A stretch of DNA of 64,000 nt from an uncultured Collinsella sp. (GCA_902464965.1 CABQLI010000002.1:9656-73655), one strand, 5' to 3'. Shown: positions 42,473 to 51,946, numbered from the stretch's first letter. The notes: generated by a model from the letters alone, not told the origin. Numbers and translations: made by a program.

Positions 42473-43749
42473 TAATCGAGTCCGGAGAACGAAGGATAAG
42501 CGCTCTCGCCGTGCTGACTCGCATCCAGGCCCAGCGCCTCATCGGCCTCGTCCACACGCAGACTGCCGTGGAACAGTGCCTTGACCACCGCGGCGATCAC
42601 CAAATCGAGCACCATCACGATAACGACCGTCACTACAATGCCCAGAACCTGCGAGACGAGCAGCGACACGTCGCCCGTGTAGAACAGGCCGCCCTTACCG
42701 GTCCATGAAAGCTCCGGCACGCAGAACAGACCCGTGAGCACGCCGCCCAAAATTCCGCCGATACCGTGGCAACCAAACGCATCGAGTGCATCGTCGTAGC
42801 CAAACTTGGTCTTAAGATGGCTGATAGCCAGGTAGCAGACAGGCGATACGATCAAGCCCATAACCAGCGCCGCCCACGGCTCGACAAATCCCGCACCCGG
42901 CGTGACCACCACAAGGCCCGCAACCAAACCGGTGCTGGCACCCACCAGCGTGGGGCGGCCGGTATGCACGCGCTCGACGGCAAGCCACGAGACCATGCCC
43001 GCCGCGCTAGCCGTCACGGTGTTGAGGATGGCGAGTGCCGCAACGGCGTCGGCCTTAAACTCGCTGCCGCCGTTAAAGCCAAACCAGCCAAACCAAAGCA
43101 GGCCGGCGCCCAGCGCCACAAACGGCACGTTATGCGGACGGTAGCTCACCATGCCAAAACCACGACGACGGCCGAGCATTAAGCAGAGAATCAGGCCCGT
43201 GAGACCGGACGAAATGTGCACCACGTCGCCGCCGGCAAAGTCGAGCGCGCCGATCATGTCACCGATAAAGGAGCCCTCGCCGCCCCAGACCATGTGGGCG
43301 AGCGGCGCATAGACCACAAGCAGCCAAATGCCCAGGAAGGCCGTCATGGCACCAAACTTAACGCGGCCGGCCAGGCTACCCGTGACGATAGCAGCAGTGA
43401 TCATGGCAAACGCCATCTGAAAGGCAATGTTAATGATCTGAGGGTAGACGGCACCGTCCGCGGCACTGCCCTCGGCCGCCTGCAGCACCTGGTTGAGCAC
43501 CGGCAGGCACAGCAGCTGGTCAAGGCCTCCAATAAATGGACTCGAGCCGTCACCGCCATAGGCCAGCGACCAGCCGGCGACAATCCACAGCACACCGACC
43601 AGGCCAATGGCGCCAAAGCACATAAGCATGGTGTTGATGACATTTTTGCGCCTGGACAGGCCGCCATAGAAAAACGCCAGACCCGGTGTCATTAAAAACA
43701 CGAGCATGGTGCAGATGAGCATAAACGTTGTCGATCCCGTATCGTACAT
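42472..43749 (-). CDS. amt: Ammonium transporter (Amt family)
   Basis: 425 aa from the ATG at 43749 (MYDTGSTTFMLICTMLVFLM), preceded by AAGGGGGAG; the frame to 43806 is rejected. Eleven helices with Amt signatures GLAFFYGGLSRRKNV, FAGGDVVHISSGLTGLI (pore His region) and DALDAFGCHGIGGILGG with the second pore His. Transports ammonium or ammonia across the membrane under PII control from the next gene. Confidence 0.95.
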   Translation of the reverse strand: MYDTGSTTFMLICTMLVFLMTPGLAFFYGGLSRRKNVINTMLMCFGAIGLVGVLWIVAGWSLAYGGDGSSPFIGGLDQLLCLPVLNQVLQAAEGSAADGAVYPQIINIAFQMAFAMITAAIVTGSLAGRVKFGAMTAFLGIWLLVVYAPLAHMVWGGEGSFIGDMIGALDFAGGDVVHISSGLTGLILCLMLGRRRGFGMVSYRPHNVPFVALGAGLLWFGWFGFNGGSEFKADAVAALAILNTVTASAAGMVSWLAVERVHTGRPTLVGASTGLVAGLVVVTPGAGFVEPWAALVMGLIVSPVCYLAISHLKTKFGYDDALDAFGCHGIGGILGGVLTGLFCVPELSWTGKGGLFYTGDVSLLVSQVLGIVVTVVIVMVLDLVIAAVVKALFHGSLRVDEADEALGLDASQHGESAYPSFSGLD

Positions 43750-43947
43750 TCGCTCCCCCTTGATCGCATGAACGTTGTCGGCGCCCATAATGCGGCCGAG
43801 GGGCAACTGGTGTAGACCAGATACGGCGTTGTTAAACGCTGCGTTGTCGAATGGAAACGGTGCCGCAATCTTGGAAACAGCGCGGCAACGGGCGCGAAAC
43901 GAACGGGAAATACGCGAGCAAGGGAGCCGTGAGCGCGCCCGTCCCGA

Positions 43948-44967
43948 CTAGCGCCGAAACAGCTCGTGGGCTCGGTCGCGGAGATTAGTTGCTCGAATGA
44001 CACCTTCGTAGCGATTGATGCGCAGACGCGGGAAAGCGTTAAAGAAGCGTAGGTCGCGGCGGCTGAGCGACACGCTCGGCACCGGACGGCTCATGCGCTT
44101 GCCGGCAAGGCGACGACTGAGCGACGGACGCGGCATGCTCGGTGCGGCATCGGCCACGCGGCGGGCAGCGAGCGCCAGGCCGCGAGCGCCGTCCGCGATA
44201 AACGTCGGCATCGAAGCCTTCTCGCGCAGGGCATCGAGCGTCGCGTCACCCAGCTCGGCCAGCCATGCGTTAACGGCACGGCTACGGATGTGCGTCTGTG
44301 TCACCGAGTCAATCGTCGATTCGGGAATGCGCTCGAGCATTGAGTCCGAGGCATCGGCAAGCGACTCGTTGATACGGTCGGCAAGGTCGGCGCGCACACG
44401 CTCCAGCTGATCGGACAGGCGGCGCCAGCTGGCCAAAGAGCACACCGCGTCGACCATCATCGCGACCGCGACGATAAAGGCGGACAACCGCACAATCAGC
44501 ACCGGCAGATGGCCAAGCAGCCCCAGCAATGCCGGCTCCACTAAACGGCAAATGCACAACGCACCCAAGCCAAACGCGCAGGCCCAGTACAGACAGATGC
44601 GTCCGTGCAGGTTAAACGGCAGGTGCGAGTAATCCCAAAAGCGAGCGCCCGTTGTTTTTTCCAACAGCACGCCCACGCTGTACTCAATCACGCTGCATAC
44701 GAGCGCTGCAGCGACAAACTGGCTCGAGGCATCAGGAATTCCGCGCAACAGCAGCCAGCAGGCAATGCCGCCCGCGCCATAGATTGGGCAGCACGGCCCC
44801 AGCAAAAAGCCGCTGTTGGCAAAGCGCCCGTGGTTGAGCATGGCGCAGACTGTCGATTCCCATGCCCAGCCGCAAAAACCGTAGAAGGCAAACGAGAGCA
44901 CCAGCGCCGAGAGCGGACAGGCAGCAAGCGTCGCGCCGTCAAATGCCATGTCGATCGCGGTCCCCAC
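43948..44967 (-). CDS. Putative ABC transporter permease, CmpB-like (PF06541 type)
   Basis: 339 aa. Five or six N-terminal helices contain the family pattern FYGFCGWAWESTVCAMLNHG, FANSGFLLGPCCPIYGAGG and FWDYSHLPFNLHGRICLYW. The C-terminal half is a soluble helical region (SDQLERVRADLADRINESLA). Although named permease, no ATPase partner is nearby and the role is unknown. Likely GTG start at 44967, 4 bases after the HD gene stop, so the two form an operon; an ATG at 44949 is an alternative. Confidence 0.8.
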   Translation of the reverse strand: MGTAIDMAFDGATLAACPLSALVLSFAFYGFCGWAWESTVCAMLNHGRFANSGFLLGPCCPIYGAGGIACWLLLRGIPDASSQFVAAALVCSVIEYSVGVLLEKTTGARFWDYSHLPFNLHGRICLYWACAFGLGALCICRLVEPALLGLLGHLPVLIVRLSAFIVAVAMMVDAVCSLASWRRLSDQLERVRADLADRINESLADASDSMLERIPESTIDSVTQTHIRSRAVNAWLAELGDATLDALREKASMPTFIADGARGLALAARRVADAAPSMPRPSLSRRLAGKRMSRPVPSVSLSRRDLRFFNAFPRLRINRYEGVIRATNLRDRAHELFRR

Positions 44968-44970
44968 CGT

Positions 44971-45507
44971 CTACCCTCTCCTCTTCTCGCTCGATGCTTT
45001 ACTCACGCTATCGTCCGTCTCGTCCTTGCGCGGCAGGCGGCCGGCGACCGTCTCACGCAGAGCACACCATTTATCCGCCAGGCAAACAATCCACGCCTCG
45101 CGACACGTCGGCGGCACGGGCACCAGCGGAAACATATGCCGCACGATGATATTCCGCTCGCGCGGCGTCAGCTCAAAATCTTCCTCGGCACGCGCCAGGG
45201 CAAAAAACGGATGCCGAAATCCGTGCAGGCGATGGCTCGGATCGGGATCGTGCCAGTCATAGAGAAAGTAATCGTGTAACAAGGCTCCGCGCAGCAGCGA
45301 GGCACGGTCGATCGAAATGCCAGCACGGCCCAAGTGCCCGGCAAAGGACAGACTCGCCCGCGCTACCGAAGTCACATGTGCATAGACCGTCACATCGCCA
45401 TGCTGGATAAACTCGCGCGTCAGGTCCAAGCGGCCCGCCTGGGCCAGCTGGCGGGCGGCATAGTCGACCTCGTGCGCGATTTTCTCTGCACGAACGGCAT
45501 CGGACAT
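44971..45507 (-). CDS. HD domain hydrolase
   Basis: 178 aa from ATG at 45507 with GGAAGGAGG. It carries a compact HD core: VTVYAHVTSVARASLSFA, GALLHDYFLYDWH (metal His-Asp) and NIIVRHMFPLVPVPP, then IVCLADKWCALRET. Probable metal-dependent phosphohydrolase of unknown substrate. Followed closely by the CmpB-like gene, a pairing also common in Firmicutes and Coriobacteria. C-terminal tail is charged and low-complexity. Confidence 0.85.
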   Translation of the reverse strand: MSDAVRAEKIAHEVDYAARQLAQAGRLDLTREFIQHGDVTVYAHVTSVARASLSFAGHLGRAGISIDRASLLRGALLHDYFLYDWHDPDPSHRLHGFRHPFFALARAEEDFELTPRERNIIVRHMFPLVPVPPTCREAWIVCLADKWCALRETVAGRLPRKDETDDSVSKASSEKRRG

Positions 45508-45735
45508 GCTGCCTCCTTCCAGCGGCTCACGGCGGCAAGCCACGGCCTGTGCACAATCGATAAAAACATCATGGAACACATCAGTATGGCATCGGACAAA
45601 ACGTTTTGCCCCACCAGTTGGCGAATTACCGCGCCGCCGTCACATATCAAACGCCAAAATGTGCGAGACTGTCTTGTGCAATTGTGTCGGCCGAGGGAGC
45701 GCCGACGCTCGATTCGCATGGAGTAACCCACAACG

Positions 45736-47510
45736 ATGCTGCTTACGCAAACGACAACGCCCGAGGACGTCAAGGCTCTTAATCGTGCCGAGCTCCCGCA
45801 GCTCTGCGACGAGATTCGCCACGCCATCCTCGAAAGCTCCGCCGCCGTCGGCGGGCACGTTGCCCCCAACCTGGGCGTCGTTGAGCTTACGGTCGCGCTC
45901 CATCGCGTGTTTAACTCCCCTATCGACAAGATTGTCTTTGACGTTTCGCACCAGACCTACGCCCATAAGGCGCTGACTGGGCGTGCGTATACCTATATCG
46001 ATCCGAAGCGCTTTGGCGAGGCCTCTGGCTTTGCCAATCCCGACGAGTCCGAGCACGACCTGTTCGCCATGGGTCACACCTCAACCTCGGTGAGCCTGGG
46101 CTGCGGCCTGGCGCACGCTCGCGACCTGGCGGGCGATGCGTACAACGTCATCACCATCATTGGCGACGGCTCGCTTTCGGGCGGCCTGGCGTTTGAGGGC
46201 TTTAACAATGCCGCCGAACTCGATAGCAACCTGATCATCATCGTCAACGATAACGACCAGTCCATTGCCGAGAACCATGGCGGCCTGTATCGCAATCTGG
46301 CCGAGCTGCGAGCCAGCAACGGTACCTGTGAGCGCAACGTTTTCCGCGCGATGGGGCTCGACTACCGCTATCTGGACGCCGGTAACGACGTGTTGGCCCT
46401 CGTCGACGCGTTGCAGGAACTGCGCAATATCGATCATCCCATCGTGCTGCACGTCTCCACCGCCAAGGGCAAGGGCTTTGAGCCAGCCCAGAACGACCCC
46501 GAACGCTGGCATCACGTGGGTCCGTTTGACATGGCAACTGGACGCAAGCTCTGCCCGGGCCATCCGAGCGAGCCTGCGCCGCGCACCTATGCCGACATTA
46601 CGGGCGAGGCGCTCAGCGCCGCCATCGAGCGCGATTCGCAGGTCGTGGGCATCACGGCCGCCACGCCCTACATCATGGGCTTTACACCCGAGCTTCGCGC
46701 TGCCGCCGGCAAACAGTTCGTCGATGTGGGCATTGCCGAGGAGCACGCCGTGACCTTTGCCACCGCGCTTGCGCGCTCGGGCGCCAAGCCAGTCTTTGGT
46801 GTGTACGGCACGTTTTTGCAGCGCGCCTACGACGAGCTGTGGCACGATCTGTGCCTCAACGACGCCCCCGCAACCATCCTGGTGTTTGGTGCGTCGATCT
46901 TTGGCACCACGTCCGAGACGCACCTCTCGTTCTTTGATATTTCCATGCTGGGCGGTCTTCCCAACATGCACTACTTGGCGCCGGCCTGCATGGAGGAATA
47001 TCTGTCCATGCTGAGCTGGTCGCTCGACCACCGCGAGCATCCCGTGGCGATCCGCGTACCGGCCTGGTTAGCCGCCCCGATTTGGCGCCCGCCGAGGACA
47101 CCGACTACAGCGCCGTTCGCTACAACGTGGTGCGTCAGGGCCGCGACGTTGCCGTGCTCGCGCTTGGCGATTTCTTTGAACTGGGCGAGCGCGTGGCAAA
47201 CCGCTTGGCTGCCGAGTACGGCATCGAGGCCGCGCTCGTCAACCCACGCTTTGCAACCGAGCTCGACCACGAGTTCCTCGACAGCTTTGCCGCCGAGCAT
47301 CGCGTTGTCGTCACCCTCGAGGACGGCATCTTGGACGGTGGCTGGGGCGAGCGCGTCGCGTGCTATCTGTCCTGCACGCCTGTGCGCACGCGCACCTTCG
47401 GCATCGCCAAGGGCTTCCCCGACCGCTACGACCCCAACGAGCTGCTCGCTCAGAACGGCATGACGGTCGAGAACATGGCCGCCGAAGCCGCGAGACTACT
47501 CAACGAGTAA
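45736..47510 (+). pseudogene. 1-deoxy-D-xylulose-5-phosphate synthase-like gene with frameshift
   Basis: The first frame (45736 to about 47064) encodes a DXS-type N-terminus (NRAELPQLCDEIR, IVFDVSHQTYAHK, thiamin-binding GDGSLSGGLAFEG and NDNDQSIAENHGG) and the pyrimidine domain (DVGIAEEHAV, GVYGTFLQRAYDE). The frame breaks at about 47061-47066: reading continues in another frame as GLVSRPDLAPAEDTDYS to the end EAARLLNE at 47510. Restoring GGCC at 47061 (GGCC to GGCCGGCC) rejoins it, so a 4-base loss is the simplest explanation. Joined length about 592 aa, shorter than canonical DXS (about 620), likely a paralogue. Confidence 0.85.
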
Positions 47511-47511
47511 G

Positions 47512-47549
47512 AAAACCTCCGCAAGGAAAGCACCCCTGCGGAGGTTTTT
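47512..47549 (+). terminator. Terminator after the dxs-like gene
   Basis: AAAACCTCCGCA pairs with TGCGGAGGTTTT, followed by TATTTT. 1 base after the stop. Confidence 0.9.
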
Positions 47550-47566
47550 ATTTTCCCAACTCAATT

Positions 47567-47783
47567 ATCTCGATCTGTAACATCTAGAGTCCGAATTTCC
47601 GTCTAACTGTTACAGATCGAGACATTCAAATCCCCCTAAGGAGAAAATCTCGATCTGTAACAGTTACTCGGCAAAAATGGCTGCAGATGTTATAGATCGA
47701 GACATTCGAATTCCCCTGAAGAGAAAATCTCAATCTGTAACAGTTACTCGGCAAAAACGGCTGCAGATGTTACAGATCGAGAC
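47567..47783. repeat. Tandem 80-bp hairpin repeats (2.7 units)
   Basis: Units start at 47567, 47647 and 47727, exactly 80 bp apart. Each holds a hairpin TCTCGATCTGTAACA ... TGTTACAGATCGAGA with a 25-nt loop, then a spacer with CCCCTAAGGAGAAA-like text. Units 2 and 3 share loop sequence (TTACTCGGCAAAAA); unit 1 differs in its loop. No cas genes nearby, so not a CRISPR. Confidence 0.9.
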
Positions 47784-47815
47784 AAAACAGTAAGGCATGC
47801 CGCTGCATCGGCCAG

Positions 47816-47852
47816 AACCACCACAAAGGTGCCTGTCCCCTATGTGGTGGTT
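47816..47852 (+). repeat. 37-bp dispersed palindromic repeat, copy 2
   Basis: AACCACCACAAAGGTGCCTG then TCCCCTATGTGGTGGTT. Overlaps the first two bases of the alcohol dehydrogenase stop triplet (47851-47853). Same length as the copy at 20437. Confidence 0.85.
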
Positions 47853-49053
47853 AGCGGTAGCTTTGCTTGAGGATTCCGACGACGTCGGGGTCGGTCAGCG
47901 TTACGGGGTCGTGGCTGAACAGGACGCCGTTGGTCGTCAGAGCATTGTGCGCGATGGCCGGCAGTTCTTCTGCCGTAATCCCCCATTCGCTCATGGCGAG
48001 GTCGGCCACGTGGCAAGCCTCCATCAGACGTGTGAGTTCAATTACAAAATCGTGCGGATCATCCGCGGCGGCATTACCCATCAGACGCGCCATGTCGATA
48101 TAGCGCTCGGGCGCGGCGCCGCGGTCGATCATCCACGTATGGTAGGCACGCGCGATCATGATGAGGCCCGCGCCGTGCGGCAAGTCGTGATGGTGCGCAC
48201 TCATGCCATGTTCAAGACCATGCGAGCCCGTGGTGCCCGAGGCATCCATGGCATAACCGCCGAGCGTGTTGGCAAACGCAAGGCTCGAGCGCGCCTCCAG
48301 GTCATCGCCATTATTGACGCACGTAGGCAGCGCCGCGGCGGCTCGGCGGATGCCTTCGCGGCAAACCATGTCACCCATGGGCGTGTTGGTATTTGAGATG
48401 TAGCACTCAACGCAATGGAACAGAGCGTCGAATCCCTGATAGGCGGTCAGACGCGCCGGGACGCTCACCATGAGCTCGGGATCAACGATCGAAAGCACCG
48501 GGAACAGGCGCGGATCGCCCAGGCGAAGCTTCTCGTCATTGTCCTCGCAGGACAGGACACCGCCTGCATCGACCTCGGAGCCGGTACCCGCCGTGGTGGT
48601 TACGCAAACAAGCGGCAGCGGATCGTTGGGGATCGGCAGGCCGAGCGCAGTACCGCCATTCACAAAATCCCAGATGTCACCAGGGCATTCGTTACCCTCG
48701 GCATCGGTATGCGGGTTGGCCGCCACCGCGCAGATGCCCTTGCTGCCGTCCATGACCGAGCCGCCGCCGAGCGCCAGCACAAAATCGCAGCCATGGGCAC
48801 GCGCCATCCAGCCACCCGCGTTTACGGTCTCGCGCAGGGGATTGGGCTCAATGCGATCGAACAGCTCATGCGCCACGCCGGCGCGTTCGAGCTCGGCCTC
48901 CACGCGTCTCAGGTATCCAAAGCGCTTGACCGAGTTGCCGCCGGTCGTAACGATGAGCGCTTTGGTGCCGGGCAGCTTCTGCGCGCCCAGCTCGCCCAAC
49001 TTGCCCGCGCCAAACAACACCTTGGTCGGCGCGAAAAACGAATAACCGTTCAT
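47851..49053 (-). CDS. Iron-containing alcohol dehydrogenase
   Basis: 400 aa. GGGSVMDGSKGICAV (NAD(P) binding, about 100), TTAGTGSEVDAGGVLS, and the iron-binding histidines in DALFHCVECYISN and SHGLEHGMSAHHHDLPHG typify family III dehydrogenases close to BdhA/YqhD. It interconverts aldehydes and alcohols with NAD(P)H, probably in fermentation. ATG at 49053 with AAGGAG. Single gene; the stop is covered by a 37-bp repeat. Confidence 0.92.
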   Translation of the reverse strand: MNGYSFFAPTKVLFGAGKLGELGAQKLPGTKALIVTTGGNSVKRFGYLRRVEAELERAGVAHELFDRIEPNPLRETVNAGGWMARAHGCDFVLALGGGSVMDGSKGICAVAANPHTDAEGNECPGDIWDFVNGGTALGLPIPNDPLPLVCVTTTAGTGSEVDAGGVLSCEDNDEKLRLGDPRLFPVLSIVDPELMVSVPARLTAYQGFDALFHCVECYISNTNTPMGDMVCREGIRRAAAALPTCVNNGDDLEARSSLAFANTLGGYAMDASGTTGSHGLEHGMSAHHHDLPHGAGLIMIARAYHTWMIDRGAAPERYIDMARLMGNAAADDPHDFVIELTRLMEACHVADLAMSEWGITAEELPAIAHNALTTNGVLFSHDPVTLTDPDVVGILKQSYR

Positions 49054-49154
49054 GCGCGATCTCCTTACTTATATATGCGTCGCGTTGCCGCCATTATAGC
49101 GACCGCCGCGAGCGACCACGCCATCCGCAAAACGCTATCTCAGCTGTAATAATC

Positions 49155-49207
49155 AACGTTTGCCCAGATAAAACCTGCCAAAATAAACCTGTCCCTTTTT
49201 GGTAGGT
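49155..49207 (+). repeat. 53-bp dispersed palindromic repeat, copy 3
   Basis: AACGTTTGCCCAGATAAAAC, CCTGCCAAAATAAACCTG, TCCCTTTTTGGTAGGT. Identical length to the other copies; lies in the leader region of the ABC operon. Confidence 0.9.
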
Positions 49208-49249
49208 AGAATAACCCATAAGGTAAGTATGTTTCTGAGTTATTTCGTG

Positions 49250-49279
49250 TTGACCCGTCTGAGCGCAATAGGGTATAAC
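49250..49279 (+). promoter_or_regulatory. Promoter of the amino acid ABC operon
   Basis: TTGACC (49250-49255), 18-bp spacer, TATAAC (49274-49279), 44 bp before the ATG of the solute-binding gene. Confidence 0.65.
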
Positions 49280-49322
49280 TCTACTCAACCGCTAGGGATT
49301 TTATTGAGAAAGGTGTTCTCCC

Positions 49323-50318
49323 ATGAGCAAGAACCTCTCCCAGCAGGTCGTTCTCGACCGCCGCGGCTTCGTTGCCGCCACCTTCGCAACCGTCGCCGGC
49401 CTTGGTCTTGCCGGCTGCTCCGACACCAGCTCCGAGGCCGACAAGGGTTCCGCCGCCAGCTCCTCCAAGAGCTCCGAAGATACCGAGGCTTCCACCACAC
49501 TCGACGCTAAGGCATTCGACAAGCTCGTCGACAACGGACCCAAGGCCGATGACGACGCCATCGCCGCCAGCACCTGGGCCACGGCCGTCAAGGACGCCGG
49601 CGTCTTTAAGATCGGTGGCGTTCAGACCTCCACGCTCTTCTCCCTCCTCAACGAGAAAGACGGTCAGACCCGCGGCTTCGACGCCGGTATCGCACAGCTC
49701 CTGTCCAACTACATTCTGGGCGAGAACAAGGTCGAGATCACCCAGGTGACCTCGGACACGCGCGAGTCCGTCCTGCAGAACGGCCAGGTCGACGCCGTCT
49801 TTGCCACCTACACCATCACTGACGAGCGCAAGAAGCTCGTCTCCTTTGCCGGTCCTTACTACTACACCCAGCAGGCTATCCTGGTGCTCGCCGATAACGA
49901 CGACATCAAGGGCGTCGACGACCTGGCCGACAAGAACGTCGCCGTCCAGTCTGGCTCCAACGGCCCCGCCATCCTGGAGGAGTTCGCTCCCAAGGCCAGC
50001 CAGCAGGAGTTCAAGACCGACGAGGAGGCCCGTCAGGCACTCCAGCAGGGTCGCGTTGACGCCTATGTCATCGATAACAACATGCAGCAAAGCGCCCTGG
50101 TCCGCGAGCCCGGTAAGTACAAGATCGCCGGCAAGCCCTTCGGCAGCAAGGAGCCCTATGGTATCGGTCTGCCGCTCGATTCCGACGGCGTTGCCTTCGT
50201 TAACGACTTCCTTAAGAAGATCGAGGACGATGGCACCTGGACCGAGCTGTGGCAGATCTGCATCGGCGACCGTACGGGCGACACCAATGTTCCCGAGCTG
50301 CCCGAGATCGGCGCCTAG
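49323..50318 (+). CDS. Amino acid ABC transporter solute-binding lipoprotein
   Basis: 331 aa. The N-terminus has a twin-arginine-like RRGF motif and lipobox LAGC (Cys about residue 31), so it is exported, perhaps by Tat, and lipidated. A Ser-rich linker is followed by the SBP_bac_3 fold: FKIGGVQTSTLFSLLNEKDG, RGFDAGIAQLLSNYILG, VDAVFATYTITDERKK, VAVQSGSNGPA and YGIGLPLDSDGVAFVND. Binds a polar amino acid, likely glutamine, glutamate or cystine. ATG at 49323 after AAAGGTG. First gene of the ABC operon. Confidence 0.93.
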   Translation: MSKNLSQQVVLDRRGFVAATFATVAGLGLAGCSDTSSEADKGSAASSSKSSEDTEASTTLDAKAFDKLVDNGPKADDDAIAASTWATAVKDAGVFKIGGVQTSTLFSLLNEKDGQTRGFDAGIAQLLSNYILGENKVEITQVTSDTRESVLQNGQVDAVFATYTITDERKKLVSFAGPYYYTQQAILVLADNDDIKGVDDLADKNVAVQSGSNGPAILEEFAPKASQQEFKTDEEARQALQQGRVDAYVIDNNMQQSALVREPGKYKIAGKPFGSKEPYGIGLPLDSDGVAFVNDFLKKIEDDGTWTELWQICIGDRTGDTNVPELPEIGA

Positions 50319-50406
50319 GCAGCGAGCCTGGTAACGGCCGCAACGAAACCATACGGAAACGCATGATGCGCTTTATTGCGGTAAACTGTTTCCTCACTGA
50401 GTTGTC

Positions 50407-50432
50407 GGGGCTTCCGTACACACGGGAGCCCC
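50407..50432 (+). terminator. Intra-operon attenuator hairpin
   Basis: GGGGCTTCCG pairs with CGGGAGCCCC then TTTCCTT, between the binding-protein and permease genes. Partial termination here would give the usual excess of binding protein. Confidence 0.65.
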
Positions 50433-50456
50433 TTTCCTTATCGGCGGGAGGTCCGC

Positions 50457-51116
50457 ATGAGTCTCTCCGAGCTCTGGTCGCTCTATGGCCAGAACTATAT
50501 CGACGCGCTGCTAGCAACCTGGGGCATGACGCTTGAGTCGTTTGCCATCGCCATGGTGCTGGCCGTCGCCGTCACTGTGATGCGCGTGTCGCCGCTCAAG
50601 CCACTGCGCGTCTTTGGCGACCTGTATGTCCAGGTCTTCCGTAACATCCCCGGCATCGCGCTGCTTATCATCGTCGTCTACGCGCTGCCACCGCTCAAGG
50701 TCGTCCTGCCCTACCGCACCTGCGTTATCGTCGCCACGGTGCTCTTGGGTTCTGCCTTTGGCTCCGAGAACTTTATGAGCGGCATCAACACCGTCGGCGT
50801 CGGTCAGGTGGAAGCCGCCCGCTCGCTGGGCATGGGCTTCAGCCGCATCCTCGCCAAGATCGTGATTCCGCAGGCGCTGCGCTCGAGCGTATTGCCCATG
50901 ACCAACCTCTTTATCGCCGTCATGCTCACCACCGCGCTCGGCAGCCAGGTGCCGCTTAAACCGCAGGAGCTCACCGGCGTGGTGAGCTACATCAACACGC
51001 GCTCACTTGGCGGCGTCGCCGCGTTCTTTATCTCGGCGCTCGGCTACCTGGGCACGGCCTTTGTGGTGAGCCACATTGGCAACTATATCGATAAGAAGGT
51101 GAGGATCCTCCGATGA
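50457..51116 (+). CDS. Amino acid ABC transporter permease 1
   Basis: 219 aa, five helices, HisMQ type. LYVQVFRNIPGIALL and the EAA loop GVGQVEAARSLGMGFSRIL are clear. Start ATG at 50457 after GGGAGG. Stop overlaps the next gene by 4 bases. With permease 2 it forms the heterodimeric channel. Confidence 0.93.
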   Translation: MSLSELWSLYGQNYIDALLATWGMTLESFAIAMVLAVAVTVMRVSPLKPLRVFGDLYVQVFRNIPGIALLIIVVYALPPLKVVLPYRTCVIVATVLLGSAFGSENFMSGINTVGVGQVEAARSLGMGFSRILAKIVIPQALRSSVLPMTNLFIAVMLTTALGSQVPLKPQELTGVVSYINTRSLGGVAAFFISALGYLGTAFVVSHIGNYIDKKVRILR

Positions 51117-51946
51117 GCAAGCACTCCACCTCCGCGCTCACCATGCGCGATGCGCTCTACGAGGCTCCCGGCCCCAAGATGCGCGCCAAGATTCGCATCG
51201 GCACCGCCATCTCGCTTGTTGCCGTCGCCGCACTCGTCGTCCTGGTACTGCAGCGCTTTTATGTGACCGGCCAGCTTTCGGTCCACTATTGGTATTTCTT
51301 TACGCACCTCACCACCTGGAAGTTCTTGCTTGCCGGCTTTGAGGGCACCGTTAAAGTCGCACTCACCGCCGGCGTCATTGCGCTGGTACTGGGCTTAGCC
51401 CTTATGCTCGGCCGCACCAGCGGCATCAAGCCGCTGCAGCTGGTCTGCCGCGTGCTCACCGATTTCTTCCGCGGTGTGCCGAGCCTGCTGTTCATCTACT
51501 TCTTCTTTTTGGTGCTGCCCCAGTACAAGATCGCGCTGCCGTCGTTTTGGATGCTCACGCTTCCCGTCGCGCTTGCTGCAGCCGGTGTACTTGCCGAGAT
51601 CTTCCGCGCCGGCGTCAACGCCGTGCCGCGCGGTCAGGTCGAGGCAGCCCAGGCACTCGGTCTCTCCAAAGCTAAAATCACCTTTAAAATCGTGTTGCCG
51701 CAGGCTATTCGGTTTATCATTCCGTCCTTGATTTCGCAGCTTGTGGTCGTAGTCAAGGACACCACCGTTGCCTACGTGGTGAGCTACCCCGACCTCATGC
51801 AAAACGCCCGCGTGCTCATTACCAACTACGACGCCCTCGTGTCGGTCTACCTGGTTATCGCGGTCATCTACATCCTCATCAACGTCGCGATCAACAAGGC
51901 CGCTGTCTATGTTTCGCACAAGACCGGCGCGACCATCATCCGCTAA
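51113..51946 (+). CDS. Amino acid ABC transporter permease 2
   Basis: 277 aa with a 40-residue cytoplasmic N-terminus (TSALTMRDALYEAPGPKMR). Carries DFFRGVPSLLFIYFFF and the EAA motif GQVEAAQALGLSKAKITFKI. ATG at 51113 overlaps the previous stop (ATGA). Partner of permease 1. Confidence 0.93.
   Translation: MSKHSTSALTMRDALYEAPGPKMRAKIRIGTAISLVAVAALVVLVLQRFYVTGQLSVHYWYFFTHLTTWKFLLAGFEGTVKVALTAGVIALVLGLALMLGRTSGIKPLQLVCRVLTDFFRGVPSLLFIYFFFLVLPQYKIALPSFWMLTLPVALAAAGVLAEIFRAGVNAVPRGQVEAAQALGLSKAKITFKIVLPQAIRFIIPSLISQLVVVVKDTTVAYVVSYPDLMQNARVLITNYDALVSVYLVIAVIYILINVAINKAAVYVSHKTGATIIR

Noticed and set aside
47567..47783. CRISPR array
   Set aside because: Only three units, each itself a hairpin with similar spacers, and no cas genes nearby.
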